A stretch of DNA of 64,000 nt from Streptomyces maremycinicus (GTDB taxonomy: Bacteria > Actinomycetota > Actinomycetes > Streptomycetales > Streptomycetaceae): positions 620,001 through 684,000 of the forward strand of contig NZ_BBYG01000008.1 of assembly GCF_001184025.1 (NCBI RefSeq), given 5' to 3'. The position numbers were made by a program, and so were the translations under genes. The notes beneath the pieces are model-generated. The model was not told the origin of the DNA, made no database searches, and saw nothing but the letters and a program-made list of their open reading frames with translations. Positions 25,710 to 34,482 of the stretch are shown one piece after another (positions within the stretch are counted from its first letter, which is position 1; every line of letters begins with the position of its first letter).

Positions 25710-26384
25710 GTGAGCCGGATCTCGGTCCGGGGATTCGCAGTGGCCTCGGCCACGGCGGTCACCGCTGTCGGAAGCGTCGTCGGCGTTGCCTCGGGCAGCG
25801 TCGCGCAGCCCAACGACGCAGAAGCGACAGCCAGCGACGCGACGCTCCTCGCCGACATACCTGTGGGCCAGCAGGCCCAGGTGCAGACGGCATCCCTCAC
25901 GCAGCAGGCCAACGTACAGGCCATCGCCGCGGACGAGGGCGCGAAGAAGGACGCCGAGGAATCGGCCCGCAAGGCCGCCGCCAAGTCGGCGATCGCGAAG
26001 AAGGAGGCCGCCGAGAAGGCTGCCAAGGACCGCGCGGAGGCGAAGGCCAAGGCCAGCCGCAGCGCGGGCGACTTCCCGATCCAGAGCTCCTACTCCATCG
26101 CGCAGATCCAGGCGATGGCGGCCCAGATGGTGCCCAGCGGGCAGTTCCAGTGCTTCAGCAACATCGTGGACCACGAGTCCAGCTGGAACTACCACGCCGT
26201 GAACGCCTCCTCCGGTGCCTACGGTCTCTTCCAGGCGCTGCCCGCCGGCAAGTACGCGTCCGCCGGCTCCGACTGGCAGACCAACCCGGCCACCCAGATC
26301 AAGTGGGGCCTGAACTACATGGACAGCCGGTACGGCAGTCCCTGTGAGGCCTGGTCGTTCTGGCAGGCCAACCACTGGTACTGA
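25710..26384 (+). CDS. Secreted transglycosylase-like protein, paralogue 1
   Basis: A predicted lytic transglycosylase acting on cell-wall glycan. The 224 residues comprise a signal peptide (about 1-33), a T-L-L-A-D-I-P-V-G-Q-Q-A-Q-V-Q segment, an Ala/Lys/Glu-rich probable coiled coil (about 75-118), and a C-terminal SLT-like domain (about 135-224). The likely catalytic Glu is in V-D-H-E-S-S-W-N, and G-A-Y-G-L-F-Q matches the G-L-x-Q motif. GTG 25710 has GGAAGGA about 7 nt upstream. The next gene, 58 bp downstream, encodes a close paralogue. Confidence 0.9.
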   Translation: MSRISVRGFAVASATAVTAVGSVVGVASGSVAQPNDAEATASDATLLADIPVGQQAQVQTASLTQQANVQAIAADEGAKKDAEESARKAAAKSAIAKKEAAEKAAKDRAEAKAKASRSAGDFPIQSSYSIAQIQAMAAQMVPSGQFQCFSNIVDHESSWNYHAVNASSGAYGLFQALPAGKYASAGSDWQTNPATQIKWGLNYMDSRYGSPCEAWSFWQANHWY

Positions 26385-26442
26385 GCCCGTGCGGCCCTGG
26401 TCGTGCAGTTCTCCACCCGACGGCACAACAGAAGGAGACCGC

Positions 26443-27165
26443 GTGAGCCGGATATCGGCCCGGGGATTCGCCGTGGCCTCGGCCACCGCGGTCACCACTG
26501 TCGGCGCCGTCATGGGAGTCGCCCAGGGCAGCGTGGCCCAGCCGCACGACGACGCCGAGGCGACGGCGGGCGACTCGACGCTCCTCGCGGACTTACCCGT
26601 AGGGCAGCAGGCCCAGGTGCAGACGGCCTCGCTGACCCAGCAGGCCGACGTCCAGGCCATCGCCGCGGACACCACCGCCAAGAAGACGGCCGAGGAATCC
26701 GCCCGTAAGCAGGCGGCCAAGGACGCGGTGGCCAAGCAGAAGGCCGCCGTGGCCAAGGCGAAGGCCGCCCAGGAAGCCAAGGACAAGGCGGCCGAGGCCG
26801 CCCGGACCAAGGCCACCACCACCGAGGTCGCCTCGACCTCGTCGGCCGGCAGCTTCCCGCAGCAGGCCTCGTACACCGTCGCCGAAGTCCAGGCGATCGC
26901 CCGCCAGATGGTGCCCAGCGGGCAGTTCCAGTGCTTCAGCAACATCGTGGACCACGAGTCCACCTGGAACTACCAGGCGGTCAACCCCTCGTCGGGTGCC
27001 TACGGCCTCGTCCAGGCCTACCCCGGCTCGAAGATGTCGTCCGCCGGCGCGGACTGGCGGACCAACCCGGCCACCCAGATCAAATGGGGCCTGAACTATA
27101 TGAACGAGCGCTACGGCAGCCCCTGCGACGCCTGGGACTACTGGCTCGCCAACGGCTCCTACTGA
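26443..27165 (+). CDS. Secreted transglycosylase-like protein, paralogue 2, with TTA codon
   Basis: A close paralogue of the upstream gene (240 residues), with the same signal peptide start V-S-R-I-S-x-R-G-F-A-V-A-S-A, a longer Ala/Lys coiled-coil spacer (about 78-130) and the SLT-like end. The catalytic region is V-D-H-E-S-T-W-N, with G-A-Y-G-L-V-Q. Codon 51 (26593-26595) is TTA, the rare leucine codon read by the bldA tRNA; the aligned codon in paralogue 1 is ATA. Translation is therefore likely tied to development. GTG 26443 follows AGAAGGAG. Confidence 0.9.
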   Translation: MSRISARGFAVASATAVTTVGAVMGVAQGSVAQPHDDAEATAGDSTLLADLPVGQQAQVQTASLTQQADVQAIAADTTAKKTAEESARKQAAKDAVAKQKAAVAKAKAAQEAKDKAAEAARTKATTTEVASTSSAGSFPQQASYTVAEVQAIARQMVPSGQFQCFSNIVDHESTWNYQAVNPSSGAYGLVQAYPGSKMSSAGADWRTNPATQIKWGLNYMNERYGSPCDAWDYWLANGSY

Positions 27166-27307
27166 GCCGGAACCGCCGTCGCCCGCTCAACCCCGCGCAG
27201 CCCCTCCCCGTCCTAGGGTGAGGGGCTTTCGCCCTGTACGGTCGGTACGGCCGGGACCGACGACTCCAGGGGGAGTGGTGGGGAGAGACGGGGGAAGAGG
27301 ACGGATC

Positions 27308-28717
27308 ATGTCGCGAGTTCCAGGGTGGCTCGGCCGGCTCGGTGCCGGACTGAGCGAGATGGGTGAGCGGCTCGACGAACGGCGTGCCGAGGTCGAGCGG
27401 GAGCGCCGGGAGGACGCCGCCGAAGCGGCGCCGACGCCTGCCGACACCGCGGTAGCGGTCGCCGAGGCCCACCCGGAGGAGCTCGTGCCCCCCGCCCCGC
27501 GCCCCGACCCCGCCCAGGCCGTGCCGTGGGGCGTCCGGGTCGCCGCCGAGGCGGGCTGGCGGCTGCTGGTGCTCGCCGGGACCGTCTGGGTCCTGATGAA
27601 GGCCATCAGCGCGGTCCAGCTGGTCGTCATGTCCTTCGTGGTCGCGCTGCTCCTGACCGCCCTCCTTCAGCCCACCGTGGCCCGGCTGAAGCGGGCCGGA
27701 GTGCCCGGCGGAGCGGCCACCGCGCTGACGGCGATCCTCGGGTTCGTCGTCATCGGGCTGATGGGCTGGTTCGTGACCTGGCAGGTCATGGCGAACATCG
27801 ACGACCTCTCCGGCCAGGTCCAGGACGGCATCGACGACCTGCGCCGCTGGCTGCTCAACAGCCCCTTCCACGTCACCGACAAGCAGATCAACGGCATCGC
27901 CAAGAACCTGCGGGACGCCGTCGGCGACAACACCGACTCGATCACCTCGGCGGGCCTGGAAGGCGTCACCGTCGTCGTGGAGGCGCTGACCGGCATCCTC
28001 CTGGCGTTCTTCTCGACGCTCTTCCTGCTCTACGACGGCAAGCGCATCTGGGAGTGGACGCTCAAGCTGGTCCCGGCCGCGGCCCGGCCGGGCGTGGCGG
28101 GCGCGGGCCCGCGGGCCTGGGCGACGCTCACGGCGTATGTGCGCGGCACGGTGATAGTCGCGTTGATCGACGCGATCTTCATCGGCCTCGGCATCTACTT
28201 CCTCGATGTGCCGATGGCCGTCCCGCTGGCCGTCTTCATCTTCCTGTTCTCCTTCATCCCGCTGGTCGGCGCGGTCGCCTCCGGAGCGCTGGCGGTCGTG
28301 GTCGCGCTGGTCACGCAGGGCGTGTTCACCGCGGTGATGACCCTGGCGGTCGTGCTGGCCGTGCAGCAGATCGAGGGCCACATCCTCCAGCCGTTCATCC
28401 TGGGCCGCGCGGTACGCGTCCACCCGCTGGCCGTGGTCCTGTCGGTCGCCGCGGGCGGCATGGTGGCGGGCATCGGCGGCGCGATCGTGGCGGTGCCCCT
28501 GGTGGCCGTGACGAACACGGTGGTGGGCTATCTGCACACCTACTCCCGCGAACAGGCCCTGCGGCACGCGCCACGGCCGAGGGGTGCGACGGCGGCGGGG
28601 GTGGCACCGGTTGCGGCTCCGGCGGCTCCGGCGACGGGCTCCCCCGCGGCCCCCGCGTCGTCCGGGGCGCCCGAGGCGTCCGCGTCGTCCGAGGGGCCCC
28701 GGGACAAGGCTCCCTGA
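27308..28717 (+). CDS. AI-2E family (PerM/TqsA-like) membrane permease
   Basis: A polytopic membrane protein of 469 residues. A charged N-terminus (about 1-75) precedes helices from about 80, including W-V-L-M-K-A-I. The long extracytoplasmic segment (about 155-235) and C-terminal helices with F-L-F-S-F-I-P-L-V-G and H-I-L-Q-P-F-I-L-G-R are typical of the family. The Pro/Ala-rich tail (about 425-469) is probably disordered. The substrate is unknown; relatives export AI-2 or act as cation exchangers. GGAAGAGG precedes ATG 27308. Confidence 0.93.
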   Translation: MSRVPGWLGRLGAGLSEMGERLDERRAEVERERREDAAEAAPTPADTAVAVAEAHPEELVPPAPRPDPAQAVPWGVRVAAEAGWRLLVLAGTVWVLMKAISAVQLVVMSFVVALLLTALLQPTVARLKRAGVPGGAATALTAILGFVVIGLMGWFVTWQVMANIDDLSGQVQDGIDDLRRWLLNSPFHVTDKQINGIAKNLRDAVGDNTDSITSAGLEGVTVVVEALTGILLAFFSTLFLLYDGKRIWEWTLKLVPAAARPGVAGAGPRAWATLTAYVRGTVIVALIDAIFIGLGIYFLDVPMAVPLAVFIFLFSFIPLVGAVASGALAVVVALVTQGVFTAVMTLAVVLAVQQIEGHILQPFILGRAVRVHPLAVVLSVAAGGMVAGIGGAIVAVPLVAVTNTVVGYLHTYSREQALRHAPRPRGATAAGVAPVAAPAAPATGSPAAPASSGAPEASASSEGPRDKAP

Positions 28718-28906
28718 GGGAAAGGCCACGGCCTTTCAATCGGTCAAATGAGCTCCCGACCACACGATTTGAGTCCATCGGCGGAGCAACTTCCGTCAGT
28801 CGGGGGCAGGTCGCAAATCCCTCGCTGGAACATGCGCACGGACTGATAAACATTCCCTCCTCAGCGCTACGCGTCAGGCGTATGTGCGAGAGGTCCAAGG
28901 GGAGTG

Positions 28907-29806
28907 ATGTCGGGCTACGAACCGCTGGCACGCGACCTTGCCGCGTGCGGCCGGGACGGTTTCACCGGGGAGGTGCGCGTCCTCGGTTCGCCCGGCGGCA
29001 CTTTCCATCTGCACGGTGGGCTGGTCGTCGCGGTCGAGTCGCCGGGCGCGCCCGCCCCCGAGGCACTGCTGCTGCGCTCCGGACGGATCGGCGGCGAGGA
29101 GTGGGCCGGGCTGGTGCGTGAGTCGGGCGGCGCGCGCTGGCCGGCCGCCGGGCTGATCGCCCATGGCTACGCGGGGGCCGCCCAGCTCCGGGTGGTCTGC
29201 GCGATGGCTCTCCAGGACGCCGTGTTTGCGGTCGTCGCGGGCAGTGTGGACGGCTGTGAACGGGGTCCCGCGACCGGGCCGCCGCCCGCTCCGGTCGCCG
29301 TGGGAGAGCCGCCCACCCGGCTGCTCCAGGTGGCCTCCCGCAAGCTCGCCGCGCTCCTGGAGCAGCCCTACCCCGTGCGCCCGGACCGGGAACGGCCGGT
29401 GCCCGCCTCCCTCTCCTACGCGGCCGGCCGGCTCGGTGTGCTCCAGCGCGAGCTGCTCGCCCACGCCGACGGCCGGTGCACCGCGCGGGACCTCGCCTTC
29501 CGTACCGGGCGCGGGGTCTACACCGTCACCGTCGAGGTGTCCCGGATGCTGGGCGAGGGGCTGCTGGAGTGCGTGGACGCGCCCCGGCCGATTCCCGTCC
29601 GGCTGCCGCCCGAGGGGCACGGCATACGCCCCCGTGAACCGGCCCCGCCCCGGCAGCCGCCGGTGCCGGAGGCGACGGCCCTGCCGCGCCGCCGTCCCGG
29701 CGCCACCGGCATCAACGAAGCGCTCACCACCACGGAACGGGACGACACCGGCACCGGCACCGGCTGGAAGGAGTTCTTCCGCCTGCGGAACCCCACGGCG
29801 AAATAG
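28907..29806 (+). CDS. DUF4388-like protein heading a roadblock cluster
   Basis: Function unknown; 299 residues. About 1-110 resemble the PATAN/DUF4388 N-terminal module (F-T-G-E-V-R-V, F-H-L-H-G-G-L-V-V-A-V-E). About 155-225 form a winged-helix-like segment (L-A-H-A-D-G-R-C-T-A-R-D-L-A and V-S-R-M-L-G-E-G-L-L). A charged, Pro-rich tail ends with W-K-E-F-F-R-L-R. ATG 28907 is used; the ribosome site is AAGGGGAG, very close, so GTG 28904 cannot be used with it. It is the first gene of a short set with two roadblock proteins, without a kinase or GTPase beside it. Confidence 0.78.
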   Translation: MSGYEPLARDLAACGRDGFTGEVRVLGSPGGTFHLHGGLVVAVESPGAPAPEALLLRSGRIGGEEWAGLVRESGGARWPAAGLIAHGYAGAAQLRVVCAMALQDAVFAVVAGSVDGCERGPATGPPPAPVAVGEPPTRLLQVASRKLAALLEQPYPVRPDRERPVPASLSYAAGRLGVLQRELLAHADGRCTARDLAFRTGRGVYTVTVEVSRMLGEGLLECVDAPRPIPVRLPPEGHGIRPREPAPPRQPPVPEATALPRRRPGATGINEALTTTERDDTGTGTGWKEFFRLRNPTAK

Positions 29807-29907
29807 CGGCCCGCGGCAGAGAACCGCGACAGAGAACCCCACGCGAAGAAGTAGACCCCCACAAAAAAAGACGGTCATATGCGATCAGGATCAGGGGAGT
29901 TGCATTC

Positions 29908-30312
29908 ATGGACCACACAGCCCTCGCGCGGGAGATGCGCGGCCTGCGGGAGCAGGTGACCGGCATCACCGACACGGCGCTGGCGGCGGCCGACGGACTG
30001 CTCATCGCCGCCGACACCGCCGACTCCATCGACCCGGAGGGCCTCGCCGCCCTCGCCGCGGCCGGACTCGGCCTCGCCCGCCGCACCGCGGAGGCGACCG
30101 CCCGCGGCGCCCTGCACCGCACGGTGGCCTACGGCAGCCACGGCTGCGCCGCTTTCTACGCGGTCGGAGACACCGCGCTGATGGTCGTACTCGGTGACGA
30201 GGGCATGGACGTGGAGCGCCTGCACCGGGCGACCCAGCCCGCCCTGCGCCGCATCGATCTGATCCTCACCGACCGGACCGGGACGACCGTGAAGACCGCC
30301 GAAGGAGTCTGA
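29908..30312 (+). CDS. Roadblock/LC7 domain protein 1
   Basis: A 134-residue roadblock fold protein. It shows the helix-strand pattern V-T-G-I-T-D-T-A-L-A-A-A-D-G-L-L-I and the conserved mid-domain Y-G-S-H-G-C-A-A-F-Y. Such proteins regulate small GTPases or form homodimers in Streptomyces conservons, but no GTPase or sensor kinase is adjacent here. GGGGAG lies 9 nt before ATG 29908. It is followed 4 nt later by a second roadblock-like gene. Confidence 0.85.
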   Translation: MDHTALAREMRGLREQVTGITDTALAAADGLLIAADTADSIDPEGLAALAAAGLGLARRTAEATARGALHRTVAYGSHGCAAFYAVGDTALMVVLGDEGMDVERLHRATQPALRRIDLILTDRTGTTVKTAEGV

Positions 30313-30316
30313 AGGG

Positions 30317-30745
30317 ATGGCGACGAAACGTATGACCCCAGGTTTCTCCGACCAGGTGATGGGCCTGGTCAAGTCACTGCGCACGGATGCCCCCGACTGC
30401 GTCGCCTCCGGCGTCGTCGACATGTCCACCGGCATGCTGCTCTCCTACGAGACCGTCGACAACCATCCGCCCGAGGTCCTCGACCTGCTGGCGGGCGCGA
30501 CGCTCGACCTGTTCCAGGGCCGCACGGTCGTGATGATCGAGGACGTCTTCAAGGAGCGGCGCGGGGTCCAGAGCGAGAACCACTTCTTCCAGGAGATCCT
30601 CGTCAACAGCGAGAACCTCACCCACCTGTTCGTGCGGATGACCGAGCAGCAGGACGTCGTCGCGGTGGTCGTCTGCCGCAAGTCCGTCAACGTCGGGATG
30701 CTGTTCGCCCAGGTGCGCAGGGTGGTGCGGGAGTACCAGCTCTGA
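30317..30745 (+). CDS. Roadblock/LC7-like protein 2
   Basis: A second roadblock-like protein of 142 residues with the pattern S-G-V-V-D-M-S-T-G-M-L-L and a terminal long helix. It carries an insertion (about 75-95, E-R-R-G-V-Q-S-E-N-H) not seen in the first. The short spacing to the preceding gene suggests co-translation and a possible heterodimer. The stop codon TGA lies inside the first unit of an 11-bp tandem repeat. Confidence 0.83.
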   Translation: MATKRMTPGFSDQVMGLVKSLRTDAPDCVASGVVDMSTGMLLSYETVDNHPPEVLDLLAGATLDLFQGRTVVMIEDVFKERRGVQSENHFFQEILVNSENLTHLFVRMTEQQDVVAVVVCRKSVNVGMLFAQVRRVVREYQL

Positions 30746-30815
30746 ACCCGCTCTGAACCCGCTCTGCACCCGCTCTGCACCCGCTCTGCACCCGCTCTGC
30801 ACCCGCTCTGAGCCG
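30740..30815 (+). repeat. 11-bp tandem repeats at the roadblock gene end
   Basis: Two CTCTGAACCCG units are followed by four CTCTGCACCCG units and a degenerate copy. The first unit contains the TGA stop, so the array is an expansion starting from the gene terminus. Confidence 0.92.
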
Positions 30816-30829
30816 TCTCCGGACGCGGA

Positions 30830-30859
30830 ACGGTCCCTCCCCGCCCGGGGAGGGACCGT
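30830..30859. terminator. Bidirectional hairpin terminator
   Basis: A perfect 13-bp stem (30830-30842 with 30847-30859) and GCCC loop lies between the convergent roadblock and ABC permease genes. There is no U-tract. Confidence 0.75.
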
Positions 30860-30892
30860 CCGTGCCGCGGGTCGCGGATGCTCACCGCCCGC

Positions 30893-33235
30893 TCACTCCG
30901 TGCGCAGACCGTCCGGCCGCAGCAGCTTGAGCAGCGGGGGCAGGCTCAGCAGCGTCACCAGCAGGACGACGGCCGCGCCGAACCCCGCCATCGACAGCAC
31001 GCTCGCCCAGTCGACGCCCACCGGGGTGTCCGTCATCTTCAGCAGGATCGCGCCCAGCGTGAGCCCCACCGTCATGGCCAGCAGCAGACCCAGCGCGATC
31101 GGGATCGCCGTCTGCCACAGCACCGACAGGCCCAGCGTGCGCCGCCGGGTGCCGAAGGCGACCAGGGACGACAGCAGCTTGCGGCGCTCACGCAGCTGCT
31201 CCAGCTGGGAGACCAGCAGGCTCGCCCCGATCAGCAGCAGCACACAGGCCGAGCCGACGAGCAGACCGGTGCGGATGGTGGTGAACTTCGTGTCCTGCCG
31301 GGTGGCCGACCAGGTCATCGGCTGGGCCAGCGGATCCACCTGGTACGCCGTGTTGCGGGCGTACTCGTAGGCGTCGGGCACGGACTCGTCGATCGACAGG
31401 TAGATCTGACCGCTGACCAGCTTCTCGGCGGCCTTCGGCAGCGCGCTCGGCGTCATCAGGAAGCCGCCGCGCTTGTAGTCGGTGAGGACCTCGACCGACT
31501 CGGCCTCGGTGATGCCCCGGGGGACGGTCCAGACGACGTCCGCGGTGTCCCCGGAGCCGGACGGCTCGACGTACAGCTTCCTGCCGGGCTTGTTCAGCTC
31601 GGGCCCGTCGGCGGAGTACTCGTCGCCGTCGAGGACGAACATGTCGCCGTCCTTGCACGAGGGCAGCTTCGCCACCTCGCGCAGCGCCGGACAGGCGCCC
31701 ACGGTCAGCTCGGCGGAGAGGTTCGGGCCGTTCTCCGTGTGCCAGGAGGTGTCGCCCAGGTAGCCCTCCCACAGGGCCGTGACCTTGCTGACGGCCTTGG
31801 TGTCGGCGAACTTCCGGGCGGTCGCGGCCAGCGGGGCGCCGTCCGGCACCCGGACCTGCATCTGCGCCCGGGTGAGGTCCTGGCCGGTGGGCTCGGTGTA
31901 GGCGCCGTCCACGCCGGCGAACAGCATCTGGAGCGCGATCGCGCCGGCCACCGCCACCGCGATGCCGTTGACCATCCGGGCCGCCGTACCGCTGCTCAAC
32001 TGGAGCCGCCGTACCGCCAGTTGCCAGGCCACGCCACCGGAGCCGAGCCGGCTGACGACCGTCTCCACGAGCCACGGCAGCAGCGCGGTGATGCCGACCA
32101 GGATCAGCACGACGCCGCCGCTCACCAGGTACTGGTTGAAGTCGCCGTCCGTCCGTCCCTGTCCGATCATCGGGTAGAGCATCGCGAAGCCGCCCAGGGG
32201 CATCAGCAGCCGCCACCACAGCCGGCGCCGCGCGGGCTTCGCCGTACGCACCACGCCGAGCGGTTCGATCACCACACCGCGCAGGGCGAAGAGGGTGACC
32301 AGCACCGCCGCCGTCGGCACCGCGAGGACGACCAGCGCGGCCAGCGCGGGGGAGGGGTCGACGTAGCTGGGCCACACGCTGATGCCCATCACCTCGACCG
32401 ACCCGGCCACCTGGCGGCCGACGAGGAAGAAGACCGTGCCCAGGACCAGGCCCAGCAGGGCCCCGGCCATCGCCTCGCCCGCCGCGATACGCCGGGTCAT
32501 CCGGCCGTCCGCACCGATCAGCCGGAGGGCCGCGAGCCTGCGGTCGCGCCGCTCCCCGCCGAACCGCACGGCCGCCGCGATGAACACGGCCACCGGCATC
32601 AGCAGGACGATGATGACGACGAGGACCAGCAGGAGCAGTACCGGGTCGGTCTCCTCCTTCGACGGGTTCGGGTTCCCGAACTCCTTCAGCCGGGTCGCCT
32701 CACCCCCGCCCTCGGCGTACGTGGCCATGCCGGTGGCGCCCGAGTAGTAGGCGAGTTCCTGGGAACCGACCAGCCCGCTCTCCTGGATGGTCCCCACGAC
32801 GCGGTACGGGATCCGCTCCCGCAGCAGCGCCGAGCCGTCGGCGGCGAGCAGCTTCTTCAGCGCGGGCGAGACCACCATCTCGCCCTCGGCCGGGAACTCG
32901 CTCAGGCCGGGCGGCAACGGGGCGCGCGCTCCTTCCGGCTCCACCAGCCGACCGCGTACGTCCTTGTCACGGAACGTCGTGTCGGCGTTCGCCACCAGCA
33001 GGGTGTCGTCGCCCTCGGCCGGCTGCTCGCTGCCGAACGGCCAGTCCAGCCGCGCCTGTTCCCGGTCGTGTCGCACGGACAACGCGTTCGGCACCGCCGT
33101 CGTCAGCAACAGCACCGCCACGCCGAGCCCGACGCCGACCGCGGTCAAGACGGCCCGTATCCAGCCCTCCCGCCCGCCCGCGAAGGCGAACCGGACCCCC
33201 AGGCCGAGGTCCCTGGCCGACTGCCGCGGACTCAT
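30893..33235 (-). CDS. FtsX-like ABC exporter permease
   Basis: The membrane half of a MacB/FtsX-like ABC exporter; 780 residues. Two FtsX modules of four helices each (helices near 24, 205-235 and 290-330, then 350-400 and again at 660-780) flank large extracytoplasmic domains (about 50-200 and 470-650). The substrate is unknown. The start overlaps the upstream ATPase stop by 4 nt (ATGA), so the ATPase and permease are co-translated. It is the last gene of the PadR operon. Confidence 0.95.
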   Translation of the reverse strand: MSPRQSARDLGLGVRFAFAGGREGWIRAVLTAVGVGLGVAVLLLTTAVPNALSVRHDREQARLDWPFGSEQPAEGDDTLLVANADTTFRDKDVRGRLVEPEGARAPLPPGLSEFPAEGEMVVSPALKKLLAADGSALLRERIPYRVVGTIQESGLVGSQELAYYSGATGMATYAEGGGEATRLKEFGNPNPSKEETDPVLLLLVLVVIIVLLMPVAVFIAAAVRFGGERRDRRLAALRLIGADGRMTRRIAAGEAMAGALLGLVLGTVFFLVGRQVAGSVEVMGISVWPSYVDPSPALAALVVLAVPTAAVLVTLFALRGVVIEPLGVVRTAKPARRRLWWRLLMPLGGFAMLYPMIGQGRTDGDFNQYLVSGGVVLILVGITALLPWLVETVVSRLGSGGVAWQLAVRRLQLSSGTAARMVNGIAVAVAGAIALQMLFAGVDGAYTEPTGQDLTRAQMQVRVPDGAPLAATARKFADTKAVSKVTALWEGYLGDTSWHTENGPNLSAELTVGACPALREVAKLPSCKDGDMFVLDGDEYSADGPELNKPGRKLYVEPSGSGDTADVVWTVPRGITEAESVEVLTDYKRGGFLMTPSALPKAAEKLVSGQIYLSIDESVPDAYEYARNTAYQVDPLAQPMTWSATRQDTKFTTIRTGLLVGSACVLLLIGASLLVSQLEQLRERRKLLSSLVAFGTRRRTLGLSVLWQTAIPIALGLLLAMTVGLTLGAILLKMTDTPVGVDWASVLSMAGFGAAVVLLVTLLSLPPLLKLLRPDGLRTE

Positions 33236-33921
33236 ACGACCCGCTCCATGTCCCGTGACTTCCCGTCCCGGACGACTATCTCGCGGTCGGAGTAGGCCGC
33301 CACCCGGGCCTCGTGCGTGACGAGGACGACGGCCGTGCTGGCCGACCGCGCGGCCTCGGTGAGCAGTTCCATCACGCGTTCGCCGTTGAGCGAGTCCAGC
33401 GCGCCGGTCGGCTCGTCGGCGAACACCACCCGCGGGCTGGTGACCAGCGAGCGCGCCACGGCCACCCGCTGGCCCTGGCCGCCGGACACCTCACCGGGCC
33501 GCTTCCTGGCGAGGTCGTCGACCTCCAGCCGCTCCATCCAGCCCAGCGCGGTGCGCTCCGCCTGCTTGCGCGCGGTGCCGTTCAGCCGCAGCGGCAGCGC
33601 GACGTTCTCCACGCAGGTCAGTTCCGGCACGAGCTGTCCGAACTGGAACACGAAGCCGAACTCGGAGCGCCGCAGCTCGCTGCGCCGGGCGTCGCTCATC
33701 GTCGCCAGCTCACGGCCGTCGTACATGATCGAACCGGAGTCGGGCGTCACGATACCGGCGAGGCAGTGCAGCAGCGTCGACTTGCCGGACCCGGACGGGC
33801 CCATCACCGCGACGACCTCGCCGGGGTGGATGGAGAACTCGGCGCCGGCCAGCGCCATCGTCGGCCCGTACGCCTTGTGCAGGTTCTCGGCGGCGAGCAG
33901 GGATCCCCCGGGGGCGTTCAC
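33232..33921 (-). CDS. ABC exporter ATP-binding protein (MacB/LolD type)
   Basis: The ATPase of the exporter; 229 residues from GTG 33921. Motifs are Walker A G-P-S-G-S-G-K-S-T, Q-loop F-Q-F-G-Q-L, signature S-G-G-Q-G-Q-R, Walker B V-V-F-A-D-E-P-T and the switch His in V-T-H-E. It overlaps the padR-type stop as GTGA and the permease start as ATGA. Specificity cannot be inferred; such PadR-linked exporters often handle drugs or peptides. Confidence 0.97.
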   Translation of the reverse strand: MNAPGGSLLAAENLHKAYGPTMALAGAEFSIHPGEVVAVMGPSGSGKSTLLHCLAGIVTPDSGSIMYDGRELATMSDARRSELRRSEFGFVFQFGQLVPELTCVENVALPLRLNGTARKQAERTALGWMERLEVDDLARKRPGEVSGGQGQRVAVARSLVTSPRVVFADEPTGALDSLNGERVMELLTEAARSASTAVVLVTHEARVAAYSDREIVVRDGKSRDMERVV

Positions 33922-34442
33922 GCGATCACCGAGGCCTTCAGCTTGTCGAGCCGGGCGGCGGCGAGCTCCAGCCAGCGCAGGTCGGCCTCGAGGTGGAACA
34001 GGGCGTGGTCGCAGATCAGCTGGTCGGCGAAGTCGCCGGAGCGCTTGCGGTCCGTGAGGATGCGCATGCTGCGCAGGTGCTCGGCACGCTGGGTGTCGAG
34101 GATGTCGGCGGCGTCGCGGTGGGTCAGCAGCGCGAGGACGACCTTGGTGTACAGCGTCGACTGGAGGTACGGCTCGGGCTTCTCGGGCGTCGCGAGCCAC
34201 TGCTCGACGTCGGTGATCCCGGCGTCGGTGATCGCGTACCGCTTGCGCTCGGGACCGCCGCCCGCCTCGATGCCGTCGACCTCGACGAGACCGTTCTTCA
34301 GCAGACGCGACATCGTCGAGTAGACCTGGCCGTAGTGCAGCGGCCGGTCGTGACCGAACTTCTCGTCGAAGGCCCGCTTGAGGTCGTAACCGTGGCGGGG
34401 CCCGGACTCCAGGAGTCCCAGGAGGGTGTGACCGATGGACAT
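33918..34442 (-). CDS. PadR-family transcriptional regulator
   Basis: A repressor of 174 residues from ATG 34442. The winged helix (about 8-80) has G-Y-D-L-K-R-A-F and Y-G-Q-V-Y-S-T-M-S-R-L, and a Vir-type C-terminal helix domain mediates dimerisation. It heads the exporter operon and most likely represses it until a ligand binds. An in-frame start 51 nt upstream is possible. TACAGT ends 7 nt before the ATG and no Shine-Dalgarno sequence is present, so the message is probably leaderless. A repeated GTGTATAC element lies just upstream. Confidence 0.95.
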   Translation of the reverse strand: MSIGHTLLGLLESGPRHGYDLKRAFDEKFGHDRPLHYGQVYSTMSRLLKNGLVEVDGIEAGGGPERKRYAITDAGITDVEQWLATPEKPEPYLQSTLYTKVVLALLTHRDAADILDTQRAEHLRSMRILTDRKRSGDFADQLICDHALFHLEADLRWLELAAARLDKLKASVIA

Positions 34443-34449
34443 GGGAAGG

Positions 34450-34482
34450 ACTGTACATGCGGTGTATACCCGGTGTGTATAC
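34450..34482 (-). promoter_or_regulatory. padR operon promoter and repeated GTGTATAC operator
   Basis: TACAGT (34455-34450) is the -10. Two GTGTATAC copies at 34462-34469 and 34475-34482 lie 13 bp apart across the expected -35. The core GTATAC is itself palindromic. This is where PadR autoregulation would act. Confidence 0.55.

Noticed and set aside
30878..33295. Plus-strand open frame opposite the FtsX-like permease
   Set aside because: Shadow; no motif, and the minus strand carries a clear permease overlapping its ATPase gene.
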